In this document: positions 28,995 to 37,018 of the stretch, piece after piece
Numbering within the stretch: the first letter of the stretch is position 1
Layout: each line of letters begins with the position of its first letter
NCBI RefSeq assembly: GCF_014204975.1
Contig: NZ_JACHMM010000001.1
Span: 7,068,037-7,132,036, forward strand
From: Jiangella mangrovi
GTDB taxonomy: Bacteria > Actinomycetota > Actinomycetes > Jiangellales > Jiangellaceae
Length of the DNA: 64,000 bases
Direction: 5' to 3'
Notes under the pieces: generated by a model
Database searches by the model: none
What the model was told of the DNA's origin: nothing
Seen by the model: only the letters and a program-made list of their open reading frames with translations
Position numbers and translations under genes: made by a program

Positions 28995-29039
28995 AGCTAT
29001 CGCGCTGCCGGGGTTCGGCCGCGATCACCTGGAGGAGAC

Positions 29040-30044
29040 ATGACCGAGACCCCTGTGGACGTTCCCGGCTCGGCGCCCGGTTCCGCGCCCGGGGCCGCTC
29101 CCGGTCCGGCGCCGGTGGGCCGGGCGGGGCACCGCATCGACGTCGACGAGCACCGCGCGTGGGCCATGAGCGGCTTCTTCGCGCTGTTCCTGGCGCTCGC
29201 AGCCGTCGTCTACGCCGTCTGGCAGATCGTCCAGCTGGCGCCGTCGCTGCGCGACGCGTTCGAGAACGAGGACTGGGCCGGGGTGTCCGGCGGCCGGGCC
29301 GGACTGGTGGTGCTCGCGCTGCTGGTGGCGGCGCTGCTGGCGTCGCCGCTGGTGGTCATCCAGCCCGGCCAGACGCGCGTCATCCTGTTCTTCGGGCGCT
29401 ACATCGGCACCGTCCGGCGCACCGGGCTGGTCTGGGTCGTCCCGTTCACCACCCGGCGGCCGGTGTCGGTGCGGGTGAACAACTTCGAGACCGCCGAGCT
29501 CAAGGTCAACGACGCCGACGGCAACCCCGTCAACATCGCCGCCATCGTCGTCTGGCAGGTCGCCGACACCGCGCGCGCCTCGTTCGCCGTCGAGGACTAC
29601 CGCGACTTCGTCCAGGTGCAGTCCGAGTCGGCGCTGCGCCACGTTGCCACCACCCACCCGTACGACGACCCGAACGACCAGGGCACGTCGCTGCGCGGCT
29701 CCACCGACGTCGTGTCCGGCGAGCTCGCCCACGAGGTCGCCGCCCGGGTCGCCGTCGCCGGCGTCGAGATCCTCGAAGTGCGCATCAGCAACCTCGCCTA
29801 CGCGCAGGAGATCGCCCAGGCCATGCTCCAGCGCCAGCAGGCCAGCGCCATCGTCGCGGCGCGCGAGCGGATCGTCGAGGGCGCCGTCAGCATGGTCGAG
29901 CTCGCGCTGTCGCGGCTGGAACGCGAGAACGTCGTCACGCTCGACGAGGAACGCAAGGCGGCCATGGTCTCCAACCTGCTCGTCGTGCTCTGCGGCGACC
30001 AGCGGGCCACGCCGGTCGTCAACGCCGGCAGCCTCTACACCTGA
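29040..30044 (+). CDS. SPFH/band 7 domain protein
   Basis: A 334-residue membrane protein of the SPFH (stomatin/prohibitin/flotillin) family. A Pro/Gly/Ala-rich tail (1-30) is followed by two hydrophobic segments (about 40-65 and 85-108) and the SPFH domain ([63 protein letters not shown]), then a helical region rich in Glu/Arg/Ala typical of oligomer formation. The ATG at 29040 follows GGAGGAG. It heads a unit with an Arc-type ribbon-helix-helix gene 5 bp downstream, an association seen repeatedly in actinobacteria; the partner meaning is unknown. Confidence 0.9.
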   Translation: MTETPVDVPGSAPGSAPGAAPGPAPVGRAGHRIDVDEHRAWAMSGFFALFLALAAVVYAVWQIVQLAPSLRDAFENEDWAGVSGGRAGLVVLALLVAALLASPLVVIQPGQTRVILFFGRYIGTVRRTGLVWVVPFTTRRPVSVRVNNFETAELKVNDADGNPVNIAAIVVWQVADTARASFAVEDYRDFVQVQSESALRHVATTHPYDDPNDQGTSLRGSTDVVSGELAHEVAARVAVAGVEILEVRISNLAYAQEIAQAMLQRQQASAIVAARERIVEGAVSMVELALSRLERENVVTLDEERKAAMVSNLLVVLCGDQRATPVVNAGSLYT

Positions 30045-30049
30045 TCGCG

Positions 30050-30316
30050 GTGGCTTCGCCTGCTGACGGGGGCCGCTCGGGCGGACGGCGCGAGCGGCAC
30101 GCCGTCCTGCTCCGCCTCGACCCGGCCGTCCACGAGGCGCTCACCCGCTGGGCGCAGGACGAGTTCCGCAGCGTCAACGCCCAGGTCGAGCTGGTGCTGC
30201 GGAACGCGCTGCGGGCGGCAGGGCGCGAGCCGAGGAACGCCGGACCGCTCCCCCGCCGCGGCCGGCCGCCGTCGGGCCCGTCGCCGCCGTCCTCGTCGTC
30301 GTCCGCCGAAGAGTGA
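30050..30316 (+). CDS. Arc-type ribbon-helix-helix protein
   Basis: An 88-residue protein. The segment RHAVLLRLDPAVHEALTRWA...EFRSVNAQVELVLRNAL (about 16-52) is a ribbon-helix-helix fold with the usual one-strand, two-helix pattern, as in Arc and HicB-like antitoxins. The C-terminal tail is low-complexity Pro/Ser. GTG at 30050 is 5 bp after the SPFH stop. The protein probably binds DNA as a dimer, perhaps at the palindrome 28981-28994. It need not be an antitoxin; no toxin is directly fused or overlapping, although a PemK-like gene starts 34 bp later. Confidence 0.82.
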   Translation: MASPADGGRSGGRRERHAVLLRLDPAVHEALTRWAQDEFRSVNAQVELVLRNALRAAGREPRNAGPLPRRGRPPSGPSPPSSSSSAEE

Positions 30317-30350
30317 GCCGGGCGGCGGGTCGCGGCGCTACAGTGCCGAC

Positions 30351-30899
30351 GTGGCCCGCCTCCTCCGTGACCTCGTCCGGACCCTGCTGACCCCGCCCAA
30401 GCGCCGCCGCGACGACCGGCGCCCGCGCCCGTCGGACCCCCGCCCGCCCCGCGGCGGCTCGGGCGGTCACGACGGCGAGGAGTCGCCCGGGCAGTTCGGC
30501 TCGAACGCGACCACCGAGGCGCACTCCGTCGGCGCCGTCCACACGTCGTACAACCCGAGCACCGACGGCGACCCCGACCCGGGCGAGATCGTCTGGACCT
30601 GGGTGCCGTACGAGGAGAACGACGGCCGCGGCAAGGACCGGCCCGTCCTCATCGTGGCGCGCGAGCCCGGCGGCACCCTGCTGGCGGTCCAGCTGACCAG
30701 CAAGGATCACGACGGCGAGCGCGACTGGGTCGGCGTCGGCTCCGGCCGCTGGGACGGCGAGCACCGGCCCTCGTGGGTCGACGTCAGCCGGGTCCTGCGC
30801 GTCCACCCCGACGGCATGCGCCGCGAGGCGTCGGCCCTCGACCGCCATCAGTTCGACGCCGTCATCGACGCACTGCGCTCGCGCTACGGCTGGAACTGA
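30351..30899 (+). CDS. PemK/MazF-like protein with N-terminal extension
   Basis: A 182-residue protein. Residues 1-75 are a basic, Pro/Arg-rich and then polar extension; from about 80 on (GEIVWTWVPYEENDGRGKDRPVLIVARE...LLAVQLTSKDH) it has the PemK/MazF fold, with RPVLIV and LTSK as the conserved strands that hold the RNase arginine and Ser/Thr. In actinobacteria such long PemK-like proteins often sit near rpsT and holA without a cognate antitoxin and may have a housekeeping role. GTG at 30351 gives the family length. rpsT follows after a promoter. Confidence 0.82.
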   Translation: MARLLRDLVRTLLTPPKRRRDDRRPRPSDPRPPRGGSGGHDGEESPGQFGSNATTEAHSVGAVHTSYNPSTDGDPDPGEIVWTWVPYEENDGRGKDRPVLIVAREPGGTLLAVQLTSKDHDGERDWVGVGSGRWDGEHRPSWVDVSRVLRVHPDGMRREASALDRHQFDAVIDALRSRYGWN

Positions 30900-30906
30900 C
30901 GCCGAA

Positions 30907-30936
30907 TTGGCTGGTGAGGCGGGGCGCTGGTATTGT
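30907..30936 (+). promoter_or_regulatory. rpsT promoter (-35 TTGGCT, -10 TATTGT)
   Basis: TTGGCT (30907-30912) and TATTGT (30931-30936) are separated by 18 bp and lie just after the pemK-like stop. Transcription from here would give rpsT a leader of about 130 nt, long enough for the translational self-control known for S20. Confidence 0.55.
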
Positions 30937-31073
30937 TGGCGGCTGCGCGTCGGCCCAGGTCGCGGACGCGCCCGGCCGACTCCTTGCCGCCGCGACGGTT
31001 TCCCCGCCGACGCGTGTCCCGGAGAAGACCGACGCCCTCACGACCTATCCGGACCGACCAAAGGCATCAGTTC

Positions 31074-31334
31074 GTGGCGAACATCAAGTCCCAGAAGAAG
31101 CGGATTCTCACCAACGAGAAGGCGCGGCTGCGCAACAAGGCCGTGAAGTCGTCGCTGAAGACGTCGATCCGCAAGTTCCACGAGGCCGCCGACGCCGGCG
31201 ACACCGAGAAGGCCACCGAGGCCGCTCGCGCCGCCAACCGGCAGCTCGACAAGGCCGTCTCCAAGGGCGTCATCCACAAGAACCAGGCGGCCAACCGCAA
31301 GTCCTCGATCTCCAAGCGGGCCGCCTCGCTCTGA
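31074..31334 (+). CDS. rpsT: 30S ribosomal protein S20
   Basis: An 86-residue S20 protein ([20 protein letters not shown] at the start, then [20 protein letters not shown]), basic and helical, binding the 5' domain of 16S rRNA. The GTG at 31074 is the universal position. AAAGG lies about 11 nt upstream. It is a single-gene unit with its own promoter and a strong terminator, placed between lepA and holA as in most actinobacteria. Confidence 0.97.
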   Translation: MANIKSQKKRILTNEKARLRNKAVKSSLKTSIRKFHEAADAGDTEKATEAARAANRQLDKAVSKGVIHKNQAANRKSSISKRAASL

Positions 31335-31354
31335 GGCCGGGCCCACTTCGGCTC

Positions 31355-31391
31355 GACGGCGCCGCCTCCCCTCTGGGAGGGCGGCGCCGTC
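31355..31391 (+). terminator. hairpin terminator of rpsT
   Basis: GACGGCGCCGCCTCCC (31355-31370) pairs with GGGAGGGCGGCGCCGTC (31375-31391) around a CTCT loop with one bulge, 21 bp after the rpsT stop. Confidence 0.85.
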
Positions 31392-31416
31392 GTCGTGCGC
31401 CCGCGTCGCCTGGTGT

Positions 31417-31476
31417 GTGGCGTAGCTGTCGCCGCCGGGTGGCGTAGCTGTCGCCCGGGCAACAGCTACGGCCCAC
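31417..31476. repeat. direct plus inverted repeats in rpsT/holA gap
   Basis: GTGGCGTAGCTGTCGCC is present at 31417-31433 and again at 31439-31455, followed by a near-inverse, AACAGCTACGGCCCAC, at about 31461-31476. The rest of the gap to holA (31477-31625) holds nothing I can name. Confidence 0.75.
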
Positions 31477-31625
31477 GCCCCCGGCCGCAGCGGCGTCACC
31501 CGTCGACAGCGCAGCCAAACGATGTGGGTTCATTGCAGTGACGATGTGGCGGAACTGTCGTCAGAGCAGCAGCGATCTCACAGTGATTCCGCAGCGACGT
31601 CACACCGTCGGCGGCCGGGAGTTCG

Positions 31626-32603
31626 TCAGGCCGCGCGGGCGGTGCCGATGGCGACCAGCGCCGTCGTGAGGGCGAGCGCGGAGTCGTTGCCGCCGCCCTT
31701 GACCGCGAGGTCGGCCTCGGCGACCGCCCGGATGGCCTGGGACAGGCCGTTCGGCGTCCAGCCGCGGAGCTGGCCGCGGAGCACGCGGATCTTCCACGGC
31801 GGGATGCCGAGGTCGCGGGCGACGTCGGCGTCGCGCATGCCGCGCGGCGCGCCGGCCAGCCGGGCCAGGGACCGCAGCGACGTCGCGAGCGCACCCGTCA
31901 CCAGGACGGGGTCGGTGCCGGTCTCGAGCGCCCAGCGCAGCTGCTCGACCGCCTCGCCGGTGCGGCCCTCGACGGCGCGGTCGGCGACCACCCAGCCCTT
32001 GACCTCGGCGCGGCCCTCGAAGTACATCGAGACCACGTGGCCGGTGACCTGGCCGTCCGGCGCGTCGACGGCGAGCTGGCCGGCCGCCGAGGCGAGGCCG
32101 CGAAGGTCGCCGCCGACCGACTCGACCAGCTGGCGGGCGGCGGGCTCGTCGATGCGGCCCCCGGCCCGGCGGACCTCGGCCCGCACGAACGCGACCTGGT
32201 CGTCGGGGCGGGTGAGGCGCTCGGCGGGGACCTCGTGCACGCCGGCCTTGCGCAGCGCGGTGAGCAGCTTCTTGCCCTTGACGCCGCCCGGGTGCAGCAG
32301 CACGACGTGGATGTCCTGGATGGGCGACTGCACATAGCCCACGAGGATGTCGCCGACCGCCTCGGTGACGTCCTGCACGTCGTTGACCAGCAGCACCCGG
32401 CTGGTCGCGAACAGCGACGGGCTGACGTGCTCGGCCAGGGCTCCGGGGGTCAGCTCGGAGCCGGCGACCTGGGACACGTCGGTGTCGGCGTCGGCGGCCC
32501 GCGCCGCCCGGACGACGGCGCCCGCGGCACGCTCGGCGAGCAGCGTCTCGGGACCGAAGACGAGGGTGACCGGGACGAGGGGATCGGTGGATAGCGCAGC
32601 CAT
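31626..32603 (-). CDS. holA: DNA polymerase III subunit delta
   Basis: HolA opens the beta sliding clamp during loading. The 325-residue protein has the family's divergent AAA+-like fold: VTLVFGPETLLAERAAGAVVRAAR at the N-terminus, LLHPGGVKGKKLLTALRKAG, the lid region LVESVGGDLRGLASAAGQLAVDA and a C-terminal domain with GIPPWKIRVLRGQLRGW. The ATG at 32603 is clear. Its first 154 bases are shared, in another frame, with the 3' end of the comEC frame on the same strand, an unusual overlap. Confidence 0.93.
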   Translation of the reverse strand: MAALSTDPLVPVTLVFGPETLLAERAAGAVVRAARAADADTDVSQVAGSELTPGALAEHVSPSLFATSRVLLVNDVQDVTEAVGDILVGYVQSPIQDIHVVLLHPGGVKGKKLLTALRKAGVHEVPAERLTRPDDQVAFVRAEVRRAGGRIDEPAARQLVESVGGDLRGLASAAGQLAVDAPDGQVTGHVVSMYFEGRAEVKGWVVADRAVEGRTGEAVEQLRWALETGTDPVLVTGALATSLRSLARLAGAPRGMRDADVARDLGIPPWKIRVLRGQLRGWTPNGLSQAIRAVAEADLAVKGGGNDSALALTTALVAIGTARAA

Positions 32604-35059
32604 GTCGCGTCACAGCATGACACGTCCCACCGACACCGTCGCCGCCCGTTCACCGATCGCCGTGGCGCCGGTCCCGACCTCGGCCCGCCCGTCGTCACCC
32701 CCAGCCCGCCGTCGCCGGTGCGGACGACCGCGACGCTGCCGTGCTCGTCGGTGCGGTAGACCCGCACCCCGCCGGCGCGCAGGGCGTCGAGCACCCGAGG
32801 CGACGGGTGTCCGTAGCCGTTCTCGCCGACGCTGATCAGCGCCACGCGGGCGTCGAGGGCGGTGAGCAGCTCGGCCTCCTGGTGCGGCGAGCCGTGGTGG
32901 GCGACCTTGAGCACGTCGGTGTCGAGCCCCGGCTCGGCGCGCAGCAGCGCCCGTTGCGCCGACGGCTCGATGTCGCCGGTCAGTAGGACGCTGACGCCGT
33001 CGACCCCGGCCTCGATGACCAGGCTGGCGTTGTTGGACTCGGACTCGTCGGTCTCGGTGAGTCGGACGGGCCCGAGTACGTCGAGCGTCAGCCGCTCCCC
33101 CACGCGCAGCAGGTCACCGGCCCGCGGCACCGTCACCGGGACGCCGTCGGCCGCCAGCCGCCGCCTGACCCCGTCGGCGACCGCGGGCGGATCGTCGAGC
33201 GGCGACACCAGGACCCGGCCGACCTCGCGACCGGCGAGCACGCCGGCCAACCCGCCGACGTGGTCGGCGTGGAAGTGCGTGAGGACCAGCAGCGGCACCT
33301 GCCGCACCCCGAGCCCGTCGAGGCACCGGCGGACGAGCCGCGGCTCCGGCCCGGTGTCGACGACGACGGCGGAGCGCTCACCGGCGCGCAGGACGAGCGC
33401 GTCGCCCTGTCCGACGTCGCACGCGACGACCAGCCAGCCGGGCGGCGGCCAGCCCGGCGTCGGGACCGCCTTCAGCAGACCGATCACCAGCACCGTCCCC
33501 GCCGCGACCGTGACGACCGGGCGGCGCAGCACCAGCGGCACGGCCAGCAGCGCCAGGACCGCGAGGACGACGGCGACCACCACACCGCCCGCGCCCGGCG
33601 GCCACGGGAGCACGGCGCCGGGCTGGCCGGCGAACCAGCGCGCGACCGCGGCGATCCACCAGGCCGGCAGGGCCGCCAGCCAGGCGAACGCCGTCGCGAC
33701 CGGCGCCGCGACCGGGCTCACCACGGCGGCGGCCGCGCCGAAAACCGTCGCCGGCGCTACCGCGGGAGTGGCCAGCATGTTCGCCGGCAGCGCGGCCAGG
33801 CTCAGTTGCCCGGACAGCCCGAGGACGATCGGCGTGCAGGCGACCTGGGCCGCGAGCGGGACGGCGACCGCGAGGGCCAGCGGGCGCGGCAGCCAGGTCA
33901 GCGACCGCGTCCACGCCGGGACCAGCAGCAGGATGCCCGCCGTCGCCAGCACCGAGAGCGCGAACCCGGCGCTGCGGGCCAGCCACGGATCGACGAGCAC
34001 CAGCACGACGACCGCGGCGGCCAGCGCCGGCAGCCCGCGCCGACGCCCGGCGAGGGCCAGCCCCACGACGGCGACCAGGCCCATGGCGGCGGCCCGCAGC
34101 ACGCTCGGCTCCGGCCGCGCGAGCAGGACGAACGCGAGCACGCACAACACGCCGACGACCGGCAGCGCGTAGCCGCGGACCCGCAGCCAGCGGGCCAGCC
34201 CGAGCGCCACGACCAGCACGATCGCGACGTTGGTGCCGGACACCGCGGTGAGGTGCGTCAGCCCGGCGACCGTCATGGCGTCGCGGAGGTCGTCGGAGAG
34301 CAGCGACTCGTCGCCGATGACCAGGCCGGGCACCAGACCGCGCGGGTCGGGCGGGACGCCGTCGACGGCCTCGCGCAGCCCGGCTCGGAACGGCTCCGTG
34401 GCGCGGCTGGCGGCGCTGGGCGGGCCGGTCGCCCGCTCGTCGGGCCCGGTATAGGGGCGGAACACCGCGGCGACGTCGTCGCGCGGGTGGTCGGTGGACT
34501 CGAGGCGTCCCTCGACGCGGATGCGCTGGCCCGGCAGGAGATCGGCCCACTCGCGGTCGCCACTGACCAGCAGGACCGGCACGTCGACGCGGTGGGTGTC
34601 GCCGCGGCCGGTGACCTGGTCGACCCGGATGCGCCCGACGACGTACTGGGTGGCGGCTGCCTCCTCGCCCATGGGACCGCTGCCGCGCAGGACCGGGTCG
34701 CGTTCGATGGTGCCGTCGACCTCGACGTGCGCGCCTGCGGCGGCGAGGGCGGTGACGGGGCCGGTCCAGACGGGTGCGGCTCGGGCGGCGCCCACGGCGA
34801 AGCCGGCGAGGAGGCACAGGCTCGCGGCGACGACGGCGCGGCGAGCCGGTGGGGCGAGGCGGGCGCGGACCAGGACCGCCGCGGCGACGAGCAGGACGAC
34901 GGCGCACCCCGCGAGGCCGTCGCGGAGCGGGACGAGGACGCCGGCGAGGGCGCCGATCCAGAGTCCGAGCGCTGCCGGCACGAGCCGCAGGTCCAGTGGC
35001 TCGGCGGGGGCGGCATCCGGCGGCGTGGTCGTCGGGGTGGCCGGCGGAGTGGTCGTCAT
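32450..35059 (-). CDS. comEC: ComEC/Rec2 DNA uptake channel with overlapping 3' extension
   Basis: ComEC forms the inner-membrane channel for incoming single-stranded DNA. The 869-codon frame has an N-terminal membrane pair and OB-like DUF4131 domain (about 25-200), the competence domain (GLTHLTAVSGTNVAIVLVVALGLARWLR, then many spans, about 260-560) and a C-terminal metallo-beta-lactamase domain (CDVGQGDALVLR, LTHFHADHVGGL, LKVAHHGS, about 585-790). Recognisable sequence ends near VVRTGDGGLGV; the last 70-80 codons are Arg/Pro/Ser/Cys-rich and read out of frame through the start of holA. The ATG at 35059 overlaps the comEA stop by four bases (ATGA). Confidence 0.88.
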   Translation of the reverse strand: MTTTPPATPTTTPPDAAPAEPLDLRLVPAALGLWIGALAGVLVPLRDGLAGCAVVLLVAAAVLVRARLAPPARRAVVAASLCLLAGFAVGAARAAPVWTGPVTALAAAGAHVEVDGTIERDPVLRGSGPMGEEAAATQYVVGRIRVDQVTGRGDTHRVDVPVLLVSGDREWADLLPGQRIRVEGRLESTDHPRDDVAAVFRPYTGPDERATGPPSAASRATEPFRAGLREAVDGVPPDPRGLVPGLVIGDESLLSDDLRDAMTVAGLTHLTAVSGTNVAIVLVVALGLARWLRVRGYALPVVGVLCVLAFVLLARPEPSVLRAAAMGLVAVVGLALAGRRRGLPALAAAVVVLVLVDPWLARSAGFALSVLATAGILLLVPAWTRSLTWLPRPLALAVAVPLAAQVACTPIVLGLSGQLSLAALPANMLATPAVAPATVFGAAAAVVSPVAAPVATAFAWLAALPAWWIAAVARWFAGQPGAVLPWPPGAGGVVVAVVLAVLALLAVPLVLRRPVVTVAAGTVLVIGLLKAVPTPGWPPPGWLVVACDVGQGDALVLRAGERSAVVVDTGPEPRLVRRCLDGLGVRQVPLLVLTHFHADHVGGLAGVLAGREVGRVLVSPLDDPPAVADGVRRRLAADGVPVTVPRAGDLLRVGERLTLDVLGPVRLTETDESESNNASLVIEAGVDGVSVLLTGDIEPSAQRALLRAEPGLDTDVLKVAHHGSPHQEAELLTALDARVALISVGENGYGHPSPRVLDALRAGGVRVYRTDEHGSVAVVRTGDGGLGVTTGGPRSGPAPRRSVNGRRRCRWDVSCCDATWLRYPPIPSSRSPSSSVPRRCSPSVPRAPSSGRRGPPTPTPTCPRSPAPS

Positions 35060-36192
35060 ACCGTCACCAGGGGTTCGAGCTGGGCGAAGCGCTGTTCGCC
35101 GATGCCCGAGACCTCGCGCAGCTCGCCGACGGTCGTGAAGCGGCCGTTCTGGGTCCGCCACTCGAGGATCCGGCCGGCGAGGGCGGGGCCGATGCCGGGC
35201 AGCGTCTCGAGCTCGGTGCCGGTGGCGGTGTTGAGGTTGACCGGCGCCGTGGGTGCGGGTGCGGTGGAGCCGGGTGGGGCGGCGGGCGGAGCGGCCTGCG
35301 GCGGCGGGTCGGCGGTGACGAGCACCTGCTCGCCGTCGGTGAGGACGCGCGCGAGGTTGATCGGGGTCAGGTCGGCCTCGGGCGTCGCGCCGCCGGCCGC
35401 CTCGATGGCGTCGACCACGCGGGAGCCGGCCGGCAGTTCGAGCACCCCGGGCCGCGCGACCAGCCCGGCCACGTGCACGACGATGGCCGCGTCGGGCGCG
35501 GCCGGGCCCGGCGCGGCTGACTCTGTGGGGGCCGGCGTCGGGTCGCTCGGCGGCGGGGTCTCGGTGGCGGTGTGGCTTCCGGTGGCGACGAGCTCGGGTT
35601 CGATGGGGACGACTTCGGGGCGGGCCAGCAGGAACAGCACTGTCGCGCTGATCAGGCCGACCAGCACCACGAGCACGATGACCGCCAGGTGGGTCCGCTC
35701 CAGCCCGGCCCGCGGCCGGACGGCGAACGGCAGCCGGTCCTTCAGGCCGTCCAGCCACTCCGGCGACCGCGCGGCGTCGTCCTCGATGGCCTGCGCCGAC
35801 GCCGGCTCGTCCCACGGCGCCGCCGGGCCGTGCTGCTCTGGCCCGAGCTCCGGCCCGCGCCCCGGCTCGGTCTGAGGATCGGGATCGAGCCGATCGGCAG
35901 GTGCGGGGTCGAACCACGCCGCCGGGCCGCCCGAGTCGACGGCGTCTACCGGCGGCCGGGCCGCCCGCCGCGGGCGGGAGGTGGCGTGACGAGGACGACG
36001 ACCGTCGTTCGCGAGTTCGTCGGTCCTCCCTTCGTGGCGGGCGGCGCTCGAAGGCCCGCCGTCCTCGACCCCGGCTGCGACCGCGGCGTTCCCATCCAAG
36101 CCGCGGCGGGTCGAACCGGCCAAGTGCGCCACCCGGGCGCGCGCGAGCGCCGCCGTCCGGTCGTCGGCGGGGCGGGAGCGCAGCGATCGCAT
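35056..36192 (-). CDS. comEA: ComEA-like DNA-binding protein
   Basis: A 378-residue membrane protein. A long cytoplasmic, acidic and Pro-rich part (1-175) precedes one membrane span (about 183-207, HLAVIVLVVLVGLISATVLFLLA), an outside Pro/Thr linker, a SLBB domain (VVHVAGLVARPGVLELPAGSRVVDAIEAAGG) and a C-terminal double helix-hairpin-helix DNA-binding domain (VNLNTATGTELETLPGIGPALAGRI, ELREVSGIGEQRFAQL). ATG at 36192 is preferred; ATG at 36216 is possible. It is co-translated with comEC. Together they are the DNA-uptake core, though natural competence is rarely shown in actinomycetes. Confidence 0.92.
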   Translation of the reverse strand: MRSLRSRPADDRTAALARARVAHLAGSTRRGLDGNAAVAAGVEDGGPSSAARHEGRTDELANDGRRPRHATSRPRRAARPPVDAVDSGGPAAWFDPAPADRLDPDPQTEPGRGPELGPEQHGPAAPWDEPASAQAIEDDAARSPEWLDGLKDRLPFAVRPRAGLERTHLAVIVLVVLVGLISATVLFLLARPEVVPIEPELVATGSHTATETPPPSDPTPAPTESAAPGPAAPDAAIVVHVAGLVARPGVLELPAGSRVVDAIEAAGGATPEADLTPINLARVLTDGEQVLVTADPPPQAAPPAAPPGSTAPAPTAPVNLNTATGTELETLPGIGPALAGRILEWRTQNGRFTTVGELREVSGIGEQRFAQLEPLVTV

Positions 36193-36351
36193 GCCAGCGA
36201 CGCTAGGCCGCGGCACCGACCGCCGCGACCGCCGGAACCGGCTTCTGTGGACAGCTGAAAGAACTGGTCAGAGCTGTGGACAAGCGCTCGCGCCCGGCTC
36301 GGTCGCGGCGGCAGCATCCGGCCGTGGCCACCGATGCCCGCCGACGCAGCG

Positions 36352-36450
36352 GACGCTCGGGAACCAGGCGGACGCTCGGGATTCCGGCGCTTGGCGTGCT
36401 TTCCGGGCGCCCACGCGCCTGATTCCCGAGCGTCGGCCGGATTCCCGAGC
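36352..36450. repeat. two direct and two inverted copies of a CGCTCGGGAAT motif
   Basis: GACGCTCGGGAACCAGGC (36352-36369) and GACGCTCGGGATTCCGG (36371-36387) are followed by the inverted copies GCCTGATTCCCGAGCGTC (36417-36434) and CCGGATTCCCGAGC (36437-36450). The outer pair matches at 17 of 18 positions. The array sits in the 320-bp gap between comEA and the VOC gene, which otherwise contains no gene that I can support. Confidence 0.82.
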
Positions 36451-36512
36451 ACGACGGCACGGCGGCGGCAGCACCGCACCCCAGCAGCCGACTCAGCAAC
36501 GACGCCGGCCGC

Positions 36513-36968
36513 TCAGGTCACGCAGAACTCGTTGCCCTCGGGGTCTTGCAGGACCGTCCAGGTGTTGCCGTACTCCTCCACCGTTGCGACCACCGTCGCG
36601 CCGGCGGCGAGCAGTTCGGCGACCTTGGCGGCGGCCGCGGCGAGGCGCTCGGCCTCGGGGGGCACCTCGCCGCCGGCGCCGTACCGCCAGCCGCGGACGT
36701 CGAGGTGGACGCGGTTCTTGGCGGTCTTCGGCTCGGGCACCTTCTGGAAGAGCAGCCGCGGCAGCACGCCCCGGGGATCGATGATGGCGCTCGCGCTGTC
36801 CCAGTCGGCCTCGGGGACGTTCCAGGCGACCAGCGCCTCCTCCCAGGTTCCGAACCCGTCGGGCGGCGGCTCGAGCTGATACCCGAGCGCGACGGCCCAG
36901 AACTCGGCCAGCCGGCGCGGGTCTGCGGCGTCGAACGCGATGTTGAAGATCTCGGAGGCACGCGGCAT
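36513..36968 (-). CDS. VOC (glyoxalase-like) superfamily protein
   Basis: A 151-residue protein of the actinobacterial glyoxalase-like VOC group. IFNIAFDAADPRRLAEFWAVALGY opens the first beta-alpha-beta-beta-beta unit, VHLDVRGW lies at the start of the second and WTVLQDPEGNEFCVT closes it, the standard pattern. Members act as small-molecule enzymes or binding proteins; nothing here fixes a substrate. The ATG at 36968 is chosen over an upstream in-frame ATG since the VOC fold begins immediately. Confidence 0.85.
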   Translation of the reverse strand: MPRASEIFNIAFDAADPRRLAEFWAVALGYQLEPPPDGFGTWEEALVAWNVPEADWDSASAIIDPRGVLPRLLFQKVPEPKTAKNRVHLDVRGWRYGAGGEVPPEAERLAAAAAKVAELLAAGATVVATVEEYGNTWTVLQDPEGNEFCVT

Positions 36969-37018
36969 GCACCGCAGCCTGCCACCCGGCACCGACAACC
37001 GAACGCCCGACAACGAAC

